From Agelaius tricolor (taxonomy: Eukaryota > Chordata > Aves > Passeriformes > Icteridae): a DNA stretch of 64,000 nucleotides. The position numbers and the translations under genes are program-made. The notes beneath the pieces are model-generated. The model searched no databases. It was not told the DNA's origin and was given only the letters and a program-made list of their open reading frames with translations. The DNA is taken from positions 93,419,381 to 93,483,380 of the forward strand of contig JALJCS010000001.1 of NCBI GenBank assembly GCA_023055355.1, written 5' to 3'. This document shows, one piece after another, positions 39,091-51,425 of this stretch. Every line of letters starts with the position of its first letter. The stretch's first letter is position 1.

Positions 39091-41401
39091 AAATAAAAAG
39101 GAATACACAACAGTAAGTTTAGGAGGAGATAAAAATCAAGTTTAAGATCATGCCTTTCTCTTCTGGAGACCTCCTTGACTAGTCTGGGTGTCTCTCAGGC
39201 TTTGGTTGCTTACCACTGTTTCCTGGTAACTGTCATCTAGGTCAGGGAGATGAATTAATATGAACTGTCCTCTCACAATCATATGTGGCAATATTAAACA
39301 CTGTCCTACTTTTTCATTTGCCTTTGAATGTGAATGAAGCTACAGTCAACTATTGGTATGGAACTGAATTATTTAGAATCAGCAATATTTAAAGTTGCAC
39401 TGGGTAAGGCTGTGAAATCAAGTCAACTATGACTTTTATTATGCAGATAAACTTCTGAGTAACTCAACTCTTCACAAAAGAAGTCTAGCATAATTGAGTG
39501 TATACTTGAAACCTTGTCAGAGGTTTAAGAAAAGCAAGCTAAATTAACCTGAAATTCAAAACTAGCTGAAGCTTGTAAGAAAAATAGAGATGCACATTAA
39601 GGTTCTTGTTTCTTTAATTCAAAACAAGGAATTGACAATCTGAAGCTTCAGGACTGGATTTATCCATAGCACTTAATATCTGTGCACCTCTATCCCCATT
39701 GAAATGGAAGGTAAACACTGCAGAGAGCAGAAACAGGTTAACTCTGAGAGGTTTTTCCATTGGCTTTGCAGTTTTTTTATCAGCTTTCCTACTGAGTTGT
39801 TTTGATTTCTCTGTGAAAAGAGAAAAAATATAGTAAATATTCCTACCCAGGAACCATGAAAAACACCTTTCTTACTTGCTATCTTCAGAGATTGTTTTTC
39901 CAGGAGTTTAGATTTTACTTTAGCATCTATGTAATTGGATTAGATTGAGATGAAACAGCTTTAACACTGGTACAGAACTACATTACTTTACTATTTCATC
40001 CTGAAGGTTTTTACCTAAATGTTTATTATTTTCAGGTTTTCTTCCAATAACATTTTCATTCTTTGATGATTGTTTTTCTCATTAAGGGTCTTCAGTATTT
40101 GTGTATGCAGTGATTTGATGAAATCATTTGGATGCAACACAAAGACCAGTGAGACAATCACTAAGAGAATACTGTTGAAGACATGATATTCTTTTTCTTT
40201 CATGTCACTGCAGCCAGATTCCTTGATTCAGTTTCTTGACACAGAGAAAGCTATTCAAATGTACAGATTGCAGATTTGCTTGTGGCAAGGCCTTTTAGAT
40301 GTGCATTCAGTGCAACTCTCCTTAAACAACTTAAAGAGTAAAGGCAGATGGGAAAAAGAATAGCAAAGGGTGTGATTGCTGACATTTAAACTGAGCAAAA
40401 CCACATTCACTGCTCACAGTGGAGAAATATTTTATGGCCAAGAAGACAAGATTCATCTTAAACAGTAGACTTTGTCACTGCAATTTAAAATTTTTGTCCT
40501 GCTCAAGCACTGCAGAAGAAATAGTTTTGCCATCCCTGACCTACAGTTGTTCTTCTGCCCTTCTGCTCGCTCATATTGGAAAACTGGCTGCCAGCCTCTT
40601 CTCTCCAGAGTGTCAATTAGTTTGGAATTGATTTTTACAGTTCTGTGACAGGTGTTAAAACTTGGCCAAAGATGACGATGGCATTCTAATTTTCTTTAAT
40701 GAATCAGGATTCAGCAGAATTCACATAAGCATAGTGCCTGTTATTTCACATCACTCAATTGACTGACTTTTTCAATATGCTATTCTCCTCATCCTGTAGC
40801 ATTTTGTTTTCTAAATTGACAGTTCATTCAACTTGCAAATACAGATTGAATTTGGGTAGAATCTAACTTGCTGCTTCTAATTAGTTTTTAATTTCACCAG
40901 CCTAATGAGAAGCCCACTGTGGAAAGAGGATATCTTGAAAGATTTAATTCCATTTGAGACTGACTAGAATGGAGTCAATGCCTGACAATTTCTCATTGTT
41001 TATCCTCAAATCTTACTCTTCATGTGTGTGTGGTTGTCACTACCTTCTCAAGTCATGCTCTGTAGCAGTAGTAATTCTGGACCTTTAAAAGTGGTTCATG
41101 TGAGCACTGTGCACAGCAAAACATTATTAAAATATTTCTCATTTGCATATTTTCCATTGATGAGATGGACTTTCCTTGACAGGAACAGTTAACAATGTAA
41201 CAAGCATACTGCTTGAGAAGAGGTTTAGATCTTGCCACTGAAGGAGAAAGATCAATTCAATTTATGCTGCATGAGGTCTGAGAGAGCTATTTGACAAAGC
41301 TGAGTTGGTATTACTAGCACATTCTGATTCTTACAATGTATGAGCTCTCTCTGCTGATTTTAGGTGATGTCCTCATGCTCAGTGCCATGTGAATGGAGCT
41401 G

Positions 41402-41535
41402 CCATGGCATGGAATGCCATGGAATGGAATGTGGGCCATGCCAATGGAATGTGGGCTACCAGTGTCATGCACAAGGTTCCAGCACATCTCTGTCCCTTGG
41501 GAGCTGAATGGTTTTATGGGGACCCCCATAAAACC
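41402..41535. repeat. Cluster of short palindromes and a 14-bp direct repeat
   Basis: CCATGGCAT and ATGCCATGG (41402-41410, 41414-41422) form a 9-bp hairpin. AATGGAATGTGGGC is repeated at 41423-41436 and 41443-41456. GGTTTTATGGGG and CCCCATAAAACC (41510-41521, 41524-41535) form a 12-bp inverted repeat with a 2-base spacer. The motif resembles the TATGGGG-type minisatellite sequence of bird genomes, but no array is present and no family is assigned. Confidence 0.8.
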
Positions 41536-42972
41536 CCCACCATGGGCTGCTCCCTCAACTGGTGAGACAATCAACATTTATAACCCTATGGTTTCATTTT
41601 AAGATGGCCAAGGAAAACATCTGAAAAGATCCTAAATTAAGATGCAGCAGCTTTAGCAACGAAAAGAGCAAAAGTAAACCAATTTGAGCAATTAGCAAAT
41701 TGTCTACACAGGTAAATTGGGGTTTGACTTATGCAAGATTTAAACACAATGACAATATGAGAGCACTCGATGCACACAGAGTAAATATGATAGACATTCA
41801 GGAAGCTTTCATCTCAGAATTTCACACAAAAATAATCATACTGAATGCAACAGCTCGCACAAACAGAGTAGCATTTGTTCTTCTGATTTATATAAAAAAT
41901 CCCTCTCTTCATCAATGTAATGTATAATATTTTTGGGGTGGATTTCCAAACCTAATTCTTTCTTAAATTTGCAGGATCAACAGCTTGATAAATATTAACA
42001 CCAATATGGAACATTACACCTACTGTTAAATCACTGAATGTAAAACCCAGACACTTCCACACAAACTGGGGATATTTTTATGTTCTGTACTGCTTTTTTT
42101 CTTCCCACATTACAAACCCTCTGAGGAATGTTACATGTTCCAAACTGCTGATGTTTCCCTTTTCATTTACTGGCTGTTTATAGCTTTTAACTCTATTCAT
42201 GATTTTGTTTTGATGTAGTAGTTCTTCTGCAATAATTTTTTTTCATTTTTCATGCAGCCATGAGAGGAATCCAAAGGGAATCATGGTCAGGGTGTTTTAT
42301 TTCTAAGTGTACTTTTTAATTGCAGGGTATTTCTGTGCCTTTTCCTGAATATATTCAGTGCAGGCACACCCTGTTGTTGGGTAGCTACCAATTCCATCAT
42401 CTCTTCAAAAGAAAGCAGCATTTGTTTGCCTGTTGGACCAGACTAAGATGAGCATGACCATAACTAAAAAGAAAGATGTTTCATAGGGTGGTTCCCATTT
42501 GAAAAAAACCCAAAAAGATACTGGAGAAGACAGCATCCCTCCTGTCTATAATTATGGCTAAAAATAATATCCAGAATGATAAAAAATTACTTGTCAACTA
42601 CACTTTAGAAGAATGGAAACTGTTGCAGGTTTTAAGAGTGCAGAGAATATTATTTCCTGAATAATGTGATTTTTCTCAAAAATGGAAAAATTTCCCAATT
42701 GAAACCTAAATGGAATTTTTACCTACCAAATATATAAGAAGTTCACACCATTGCCAGCCTGTGTATTGATGGTGTCTGTAGTGTAAGGCTAACCAGGCTC
42801 AGTTGCTGTTTTCTATGTTGTGGAATGGCTGGGCAGAGTTTCAGCCCATAACAATGACTGCACTTTTAAACAATAGCTTGACTTGATATGGGGGATAAAA
42901 CAGGCCAGTGTGGTCTCCTGTTGGAAGTTTGGAGGCCACTGGAAGGAGAAATATTTTTATCTGTTTGGGCAG

Positions 42973-43060
42973 GAAGCAGACTGTGTTGCTCTCAGGGCTA
43001 GAGAATGGGATTCACACATATTTACTAAAGTAGACTTAGTTCAGGTTTGGACCATCCTGT
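42973..43060 (+). other. Candidate exon, gene not recognised
   Basis: An 88-base segment follows TATTTTTATCTGTTTGGGCAG, a good acceptor, and ends at CCTGT/GTAAGTAAG, an excellent intronic donor half. One frame is open (29 codons plus one base, phase 0 to 1), containing ADCVALRAREWDSHIFTKVD. The exonic side of the donor (CTGT) is poor. It may be a real exon of an unrecognised gene, an old transposon piece or chance. Confidence 0.2.
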
Positions 43061-43779
43061 GTAAGTAAGAAACACATCAGTCTCTACTGCAATGTGGAAA
43101 AGTTGGACAGATTCACAGATGTAAAATGTGAAAGAAAAGATCCTGTAGCCTCAGTTTGTCTCTCTTCAATAAGTTTTGTGTCTAGACTACCCTGCATTTT
43201 CATGTGGCAGTGGCACCCAAAGGAAAATTCATCCTGAAATGCTAACCAAATGCTCGGCAAAGGGAAGTCTGAGTGCATGAGGCATACACTTCATCTGCTA
43301 CATCAGACTGTAGATATATTTAATTTTTTATGAATTTGAGAGAGAAGGTATAACCAGCATCAGAGAAAACCACTGACTGGAAGCTTTCAAAATCTGGAGC
43401 TGGAGTGATAAATTTTGACAAATTAAAAAAAAAAGTAAATAATGAGCTTATCCTTTGAAGTTCATATATAAAAATGAAAATTCTCAGAGTTCTCAGAGGT
43501 TTAAAAAACTCACCATTATTTTCTTGTTTGACACTTGACACTGAGTGCTGAAAGCTGACTTCCCTACTGTCTAGATAAGAACTAAATATTTTGAAAATTT
43601 GGCAATATGAAGGTACAATCCAATGATTAATGACATGGAACCAATAAGTGTACAGATGAGAAAAACTAAACAGCAGATCAGAATAATTGCTTTTCCAAGA
43701 AGACTAGTTGCTTAGTCTGTGCAGCAGAGAGGGTTCTGTACATGCTTAATTTTTTCCATGTATTGTGTAACTTGTGATG

Positions 43780-43808
43780 TTTTGTTTGTTTTGTTTTGTT
43801 TTGTTTTC
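43780..43808. repeat. (TTTTG)n repeat
   Basis: About six TTTTG/TTTG units in a row. Confidence 0.9.
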
Positions 43809-46800
43809 TGGTAAGCATGTTAAGGAGATATGGTTTCATCCATCAGTTTTTACTGTGCTGTACAAATGGAAGTATCAGGAGATAAAGCTGATACTGGAAA
43901 TTTATAGACTCCTTAACCTTAAAATCTGGTTGCTGGCTTAAAATGTCAGTGTTATCTGTTAAAGGTGTCTTTTGTTTCCTGGATTTTTTGATTTACAAAG
44001 AAACATAAAAACGCTTGGCACTGACTGCTGGGACTAGAGTCAGTGGTTGGCCATTATTCCTGGAAAATAGGTTATTTCCCCATTTTCAACAAGCCAATTT
44101 GCCAATAATGTCATCAAGAGGAAATGTATTCAGAGTAGATGTTACAGCATTTTGTCAAGATTTCAAATGTTTAGGAGTACCTTTCCAGGGGAGTACCTCA
44201 GAAGTGATGTCATTAAAAGTCTGGTAATGGATTTTTCACTTCTGAAAGCAGGATTATTTTTGGACATATCCTTTATTTGGAAAGCAGAAGATACATTGTG
44301 CTCAGCTTCTACTCCTCTAATCACATTGAGCTATAGTCTCAATATGTTATCCCTATGGTTAAATGTCTTCCTTATGAATCACTTCCATGCATCTCCAAGA
44401 TATCACTTGGAAGGACTGTAAGCTACTGTTTTCACTCCCTTGGATTAGACAGTGAGCAATGGGATGATTTTTTTCCCTATAAATATGGGTAATTAATGGT
44501 TATGGATAATTATTTCAATTGGTAAAGGAAAATAATATTAAAATTCCTTCCATTCTGATCTTCTCTGGTTTTCAGCTAGGATAATTTTTACACTTGTGAA
44601 GTGAATGTAAAAAAAAACACTTCTATGACTTCTTAAAACCATATATGCTTTGTAAAGATGGAAAATCTTCCCCAGATATGAACCAATCAAGAATGAGGCA
44701 GCAGAACTTTATCTGCTGAACTTTGAATCTTCTCCTGCTCTACAATTCTCTGCAGTGAAAATCTTGAAAAAACTTTCACATGTTATCAGTGTCATGTGTT
44801 ATTTCAAGGAACAACGTATGGAAACTAGATGGGGCAGCAAATTATGCTTCATAAAGAAAAAAAAACTACTTGAATGGTTGTGTAGCAAGCAAACAGAAGG
44901 AAGCAGTGCTATGGATGACAATGAGCACCTGTTTCTCTCAGCACTGTCATCCACCAGCAGCTTTTTGTACAAACTCCAGCTTTGTGTTGCTGGCACTTGC
45001 ATGCATGGTTCAAATCAGCATTTGATACTTCTGCATGATATGTCAACAAATTAGAATAAAATGGACTGCAAAGAACTCTTCTTTTAGATACAGTATCTAT
45101 AAACCTGCTCCTAAGAAAAGTATTTGCCATCTCTCTCCCCATCCCAGGCATTCCTTATGTTTAGCTGGCACTCTGTGCAGCTACTTGTTTAGGAATGTCA
45201 GACTGTAGGTAGCTTTTCCTAACTTGTGGTTAGAATGTAAACACAACTGAAATGCTGTTGTAATTACTTTCTCTTATGAGTGGTATGAAAAAAAGGTTTT
45301 TGTCTGCTGTTCTGATTAAAAAGTCTGAATTCCAGCTCTTTGTAACATATTTATTGTTATTTTCATATTGGTAAAGAAGATCATCAGAAGACTTAAACAT
45401 GAATCCTTAGCTTTGTTTTGTGCTATTCTTAACAGATTGAATGCCAATAAATTAATTACAATAAATGGTGAATTAATGATCTGAGAACTTTGTAGTGTAG
45501 AAGATCTAGTGAGAGGCTTCAGATGTATCTAGCAGAGAATATATAGTGTGGTTTTGATCTCAGAAATACCTTCTCTAAAGGGAACAGTACATGTTTAGAA
45601 AATAAAACTTGAAGCAGAAGGATTTAGTTAGTTTTGTTAATAATAAATTCTACCATATCATGGCTGGGGTTTATGGATCTGGGAAAAATGTAGAGTTTTG
45701 GGTATCACAGAAAGAATATTGGTATTCTTTGTATTCTTTCTGTATTTGGAATGGTATTTATGAGGGATTTTTTTTCCTGCTGGAATTGGTGGTCTTTCAT
45801 TACCACCAGGGAAGATCCAAACCAGACATGCAGTAGCTTCCTCTGAAGGTGCTGCTTTTTATATCTCCTGTGATTGCAGTCTATATTCAGCACACCACTT
45901 TTGCTTTTAAACCATACTGTGCTTTGTAAAGAGTAAGAATATAATTCTTGGTATGGCTGATTATGTAGAACTCCCCCATGTGAAAATCTTATCTGGAGAA
46001 TGAGGGTATAGAGCCAAGAACAGAATTAGAGGAGAGAATTAGGAATTTGCCAGCAAGGACTGCCAGCTGTTTCAAATGGCAGGATACATTAGATCATATT
46101 CTTTCATATACACTCATTTTTCTTGCTCTATTAAATAATGTTAACCAGGGATGTCATCAACCATTTGTATAAGAACCACACTAAGAGAAAGAACAGATAC
46201 TGATGGTCTTACTGGAGCAAAATAGGGAATGTTAAGGAAATAGTTCAGCAGAAAACTTTCATGCTAATAGAGGAGACTTCTTGGGTGGATGGAAGCACAG
46301 TGAGAATTTGGAACACATCACCTTTCAAAAAGCCCCACATGGACATATTGTTTATCATGCACAAAATAGAATCTGTAAACTCCAAAAGGGATAGGTAGAA
46401 TAGCTATACATTATGCAGAGGTACTATAATGGGCTTGTGAAACAGCTCATTTTGCTAAGCAGCAAGGGAAGAAACGCCAGCCTTTAACACATTGTCAGGT
46501 CAGTAAATTAATGGAAAGGATTTGATTCAGTGGTATTGCTATGCTGCAGAGTTCCAGCATCAAGTCCATTGCTCTCTTCCTGCAGCCCCTCTCACAAGCA
46601 AGGTGCCACCTTTTCTCTTGCAGCATTACCTGCTGCCATCAGCAAGGCAATACTTCTGACTGCACAGTACTTCATTCTTTGACCAGAAAATCATCAGTCC
46701 CTTTAACAAAAATATTTTGTCCTTCTCCTAAGCATTGCTGCTTTTGTTTCTGCTGCCATGGATAAGGTGAGCTGGTTTTGCTCCCATCACAGCCTTGTCC

Positions 46801-47597
46801 AAAGAGCACCATGGCACTGGGAACTTGAACTGATTAGCTGCACCAGGGGAGGGGAAACAATGAGAAATAACTTCTGAGGCAACAGTGAACTGAAACTTTT
46901 GCTTAATGGAATGCTTGTGGATCATGACCTCACCTAAAGCCCACAGGCATGAATTGAAGCAGACAGTGTCCCTGACAAGCAAATACAAATGATTGATTAC
47001 ATTTACTGAAAGTCTGCTCTTCTTGTCTCCTTTAAAGGATGATACTTTCACCTCTTTTGGTATCATGTGCTACTATTAGCATCTCACTCTGAATATGTCC
47101 TTCAGATCATCAACTGTTCCCTAAGAACTCCAGCCATCCCCTAATCTACTCTGCCACCTTCTGTATTTCATTCTCAAAGCTCACCCACATCTTTGTGCTT
47201 TGTGCCAAATGAACACTTTGGAAAAATCAAAAGCACTGACAAAAGACTCAGCTTGATTTCAGTTCTGACACTGGAATGAGTTTTCAGCATCCAGTGTAAG
47301 AAAAAGCCATTATTTTTAGACTGAAACATATTCAGATGCTGTAATTATTTCAAACTGTTTACTACAGATAGAGCCTATGGAGAACTGAGTTGCTTAGCAT
47401 TGTTTTACCTAGAAGGCAAATTGCATAATTTTTCAATTTTTCCAAATATAAGTGCTGGTTTGCAGTTCTTGGTTAGTTTTGGGTTTGTTTAGGGTTGGGG
47501 TATTTTTTTTGTTTTTTGTGGGTACATGTATCTCAGAAAAAAAAGTAAGGTCTTTCACAGTGGAAAACACATTTTTCTCTCCCATTTGTGACATATT

Positions 47598-47659
47598 ACA
47601 TTTAGAATATTGTTTCTCATTTTTACTTACATTTAGAATATTGTTTCTCATTTTTACTT
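47598..47659. repeat. Perfect 31-bp tandem duplication
   Basis: Positions 47598-47628 and 47629-47659 are identical, each beginning ACATTTAGAATATTG and ending TTTTTACTT. No mismatch suggests a recent event. Confidence 0.97.
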
Positions 47660-49011
47660 GATATTTTCAACAGATTCCTGCTCTTCGAAGACTCAAGCTA
47701 ATAATCAGGCTTTGGTGTATTAATTTCAGCCAGTAACCTTAATGCAGATATTAGTTAGAAGCAAATGGAAATTGGCTTTCCCAGCTTCTTATCAGCTTCT
47801 TTTAGCACTTAGATTTACACCATAAGAACCAGTAAGGATCTAGGGGCCACTAATAAATCTGGCCCAATTTTTAATATTTTTAACTTTTCAATTCTTTTTC
47901 TCACTAATTTTAATTTCACCAACACTGATATTTGTCACTTCATAACACTGTTTAACATTAGCATATTTCTTCTGTTAATATTGTTAGGGTTTAACTTTCT
48001 CTTAGGTTATAATTTCTAAGTAATGTTTCAATAATTAATGCAATGTTGGAAGAAAGCAACCCTTGGAGATGCTGAGTTATTCATATGTGACTCATATTGT
48101 ATTTATGCATTGTTGATTTCAAAATGTCACTTATTTAAACATATAATCAGAATATGATGTTATGAACCCTTTGTTTATCTGGTTTCTTTATCCAAAATAA
48201 TTACAAATTTTCTAGTTCTTCATTATGTTTATATACCATTTTCATGATTCCTTTTCAGAGTCTAGAATTAATTGAAGTCTTTTGCAGAATCAGAAATCTA
48301 GAGGCAATAATATAAGTGGAAGATTAGGGGCCTTTGGACATTCTCAAGTGCAACAGTAAAATAAAAACCTGGTTTTGCAGGTTTACAGGCTCATGGAGCC
48401 ATGGTTCCTCACTGAAGTTTTTGCAGTATTCAATATAAAATGCTGCATACACCCTTACCATCAAATGTACTATTGGAGCTTGTTTCCTCAGCCTGATAAA
48501 ACTGTAAACAAGAATTCAAGGGAAGAGGGAGTTTCTATTTCTATGCAGTTATTCTATATCCAGATAAATACCAAAAGCAGAAATTCTTTGTTATCAAAAA
48601 ATACTATGCTTTTTGCCATCAAATTTTCATTTCAATTTTTGCTGGTAAACTGTCTATCAGGAAGGATATCTGCCCAAACATCTGGCCAATAAGATTTCTC
48701 TTTGTGTTAAGTTTTTTAGCATTAAACTAGAAAAATCTCTGGTTTTTACTAAAAGCTCTCAGCAACTGAGACTGTCATTCTCCAGCTTGTCTAGAGTTGA
48801 GGAAAAAGAAAAGGAAGGAGACCAGAAGAAGGGAATTAACATTGTGTGATTCTATATAATATTATTCAGGAAGAAAGCAAAGAATATGTATTTGGTAACT
48901 TTTGCTCTGGTTACTATATTCTGTGAACAGTACAGCCTTAGAGTTATAATATGCAATGAAGTAGTAATAACGAATGGAAATATTCACCAAGGGAGTCCTA
49001 TAGAAGTGGTC

Positions 49012-49085
49012 TGTTGCAATGGGTTGACCCAGACTGGACACCAGGTGCCCAGCAAAGCAAATCTATCACTCCCATGTCCATTTTC
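49012..49085 (+). mobile_element. Probable avian LTR/ERV fragment
   Basis: The stretch from GGGTTGACCCAGACTGGAC through CCAGGTGCCCAGCAAAGC to CTATCACTCCC matches a sequence I remember as part of a common avian endogenous retrovirus LTR or leader. Downstream of about 49085 the resemblance is lost. No termini, target duplication or viral gene can be seen. Family naming is from memory. Confidence 0.5.
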
Positions 49086-49289
49086 AGCATGGATTCCAGT
49101 AGCTCACTTTCCCACACAATGCTTTATTTCATTCCCAGTGTAACTAGGGATAATTGTATCCCAAAGGAATTAAATATGTCCAGAAAATGTACACCTGCAT
49201 CACAAGTGATGGTATTTGTGGCACATGTCTGCATAAACTACATAATCTTGTAATTGATGACATATTCTAGTTCTCCATATTTCTAATAC

Positions 49290-49440
49290 AGACCTAAGCC
49301 CATCATTCCAACTTCCTGTGTCTTGTCCAGTTTTAGATGACTCTAATATCTAGTTTTCTTTTCACTTCCCTAGAGGCTGTTTAATAGTCTTGCTGTCAAA
49401 AAGCTTTTCCTAAGATTTATTGGAAGTTTAATTTTTAATG
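49290..49440 (-). mobile_element. Ancient CR1/L3-like LINE fragment
   Basis: The segment with AGGCTGTTTAATAGTCTTGC followed by AAAAAGCTTTTCCTAAGATTTATTGGAAG reads like the reverse complement of the 'RHWNRLP...LDIRKKFF' part of an old CR1-type element. It is much more diverged than the other copies, and the boundaries are approximate. Confidence 0.45.
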
Positions 49441-51092
49441 TGTTTTTAAAACTAATAATAATGAACTTTTACACCAGTTTTTATGACTTCATGTGTTCTT
49501 CCTTTCCCACATTTGGTGCATATGAATATTAAGTAATTTGCATTAAATAATTGAATTCAGCAAGTAGATATGTTCACAAGATACCTGTATATCAAATAAT
49601 TCTTCTCTGGATTTGATTTTTTTGTTATCATATTCATGAATTGCAGAATTGTTCTGGGGTCATTGTGAACATTTCTCTGAAAGCATCCAGCACTCAATTT
49701 GAGATATAAAACCCAAGAAACAGAAATTCAAGGTATTTTCTTTATTAGGATGACATGCATCACATGCTATTAATTTGCACTCAATCCTTGAATAATTAAA
49801 GCAAGAGTAATTCTGATGCAGTTTTATCTACTCAGGTAGACAAAATTAGAATGCACTGCCTGTGCATGCCTTGAAAGTCATGCCCAATCAACACCAAATG
49901 AGTAAACCTGATAAAAAATAAATATGAAAGGCATCAAAGCACGACAGCTACAGAAATTATCTTTTTTGTTGGAAGCTGAGGCTGTATATTTCCTTTGACT
50001 ATTTCTAATCTTTTTTGTACTTCAGGCATTGGTTAGTGGAGTTATAACCATATTCAGACTTTTTTTAATCCATAAGATAATGCAGTATCTAAATACTGCA
50101 TTTTATTGGTTTTTTCAGCCTCAGATGTGATCTTTATTCTGAATTGTCTGAAGGGGAATTAAAGCTGGGATAGTTGAGTATATCTGCTTTCTTGCTTCTT
50201 GTTCAAGACCTTCTTAAGGGAGCTCTCTAGAGCATCAACAAGCCTGCTTAAGTAAATGTATGATTTAAAGGGCTAGATAAAAATGGGTAAAACTTTTGTG
50301 TGTGTGCTTCCCCAATTATCTCAATTTCATTTATTCCAGGTTGGAAAGTAATTGATGGAAACTGAATTGTAGTGAGAGATTTTAACTCTGAAAAGTGTTT
50401 TATGCAAGGAATTAAGAGAATTTTACTAAATAATTTTAAATTTCCTTTCCAATTTTCTGCTACTTTTCTGAGAATTTCTAGACTAGAAGTCCTAGTCTCT
50501 GTTTTGCCTCATTAAAAAACCTGTCATATAGAACTTCTCCTTTTACTCTCCCTTTAAAAAAAAAAAAAACAAACCAACAGCCTCCCCAAAAACTGAACAG
50601 AGCAAACAATATTCATTACTCTCTACAAAATATTACACACCATCCTTCTCCCAGTGCCCTTTTCTTTTCTCTTTTTTGAAGCAAGCTCCCTCTGCTTGAC
50701 TATGCCACCCAGGTCCTGGATGAGTGGGATTCCCAGAAATGAAGCTATGATTGCAAGCACAGGGAAGCCCTGAGTGGATGTGGAGTGCCTTTAACTCTCT
50801 AGGACAGCCAGGAAGCTGGGAACACCTGAAAAATTTGATTCCACATTATTTGATTTGCTAGTTCTCACTCTCTGGTGCTCTGCCCCTTCAAACAGGGCCA
50901 GCTGGTGATGATGAATCATTTCAGTGGCATAAGAGCTGCAACAAATATGGGAGCAGTGCCCACAAAGCAAATTCAGAAAGAGGAAAATGATGTGAAAAAT
51001 GGCACAGATTGGGAGACTTGACCACTGAATGACTTTAGGAAAAAAGAACACAGCAGGAAGAACATGACTTCACCAGTAAGTAGAAAATTAAC
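49441..51092. other. Stretch without recognised genes
   Basis: AT-rich DNA with a 14-A run at 50556-50569. A somewhat GC-richer part at 50640-50960 has no recognised identity; its minus-strand open frame (50791-51051) is of chance length. Confidence 0.5.
50556..50569. repeat. Poly-A run (14 A)
   Basis: Fourteen A in a row. No retroposed gene body is recognisable upstream, so it is not called a processed-pseudogene tail. Confidence 0.9.
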
Positions 51093-51106
51093 ACAAGATG
51101 AATGAC

Positions 51107-51425
51107 TCATAGACTCATAGAACTGAATCATAGAATGGTTTGAATTGGAAGGGACTTTAAAGATCATCTGTTTCCAACCCCTGTGCCATGGGCAGGGACA
51201 CCTTTCATTAGATCAGGCTGCTCAGAGCTCCATCCAACCTGACCTCTGGGGGATGAATACATCCCTCACAAATCCCCCAATACTGCCAGTTGTCCTGAAC
51301 CAGGTGCAGCACCTTGCACTGGGTCTGTTAAATCTCATGAGATTCCCAGGAATCCACTTCTCTTGAGTTTGTCCAGGTCCCTCTGGATGCCATCCCATCC
51401 TTTGGGTATGTCAACTGCACAGAAT
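51107..51425 (-). mobile_element. CR1 LINE 3' fragment
   Basis: Minus orientation. The tail (TCATAGACTCATAGAACTGAATCATAGAATGG) is split here as octamer-like units starting near 51107. It is followed by the conserved CR1 end CCATGGGCAGGGACACCTTTC. After 'CCATCCAACCTGACC' (about 51244) the sequence skips to an upstream part of the element ('GTCCAGGTCCCTCTGGATGCC', about 51373), which indicates another internal deletion. The copy is non-functional. Its first 109 bases plus 14 bases of flank are shared with 54960-55082. Confidence 0.92.

Larger units (their letters stand above)
32311..49011. other. Long stretch without recognised genes
   Basis: Mostly AT-rich, unique-looking DNA. Small repeats at 33484, 35549, 39075, 41402, 43780 and 47598 are listed separately. 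Open frames at 32362-32700, 44755-45054, 46728-47066 and 48375-48692 are of chance length with no recognised domain. A segment at 42973-43060 has a good acceptor and an excellent donor and is listed separately. An ATG in good context at 46757 is followed within three codons by a donor-like GTGAGC, but upstream sequence shows no promoter character. Confidence 0.5.

Noticed and set aside
39334..39392. Open segment between GCTACAG and CTGG/GTAAGG
   Set aside because: The acceptor tract is interrupted by purines, and there is no supporting neighbour.
46757..46766. ATG in GCTGCCATGG context followed by AAG/GTGAGC
   Set aside because: No promoter-like or CpG-rich sequence upstream, and only three codons before the donor.
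47480..47525. Telomere-like TTTAGGGTTGGGG stretch
   Set aside because: A single imperfect occurrence in a T/G-rich tract, not an array.
48272..48366. Possible terminal exon: CCTTTTCAG, about 18 open codons to TAA, then AATAAA near 48361
   Set aside because: The open stretch is very short and AATAAA is frequent in AT-rich DNA.
51145..51366. Plus-strand 73-codon open frame
   Set aside because: Antisense to the CR1 3' fragment.
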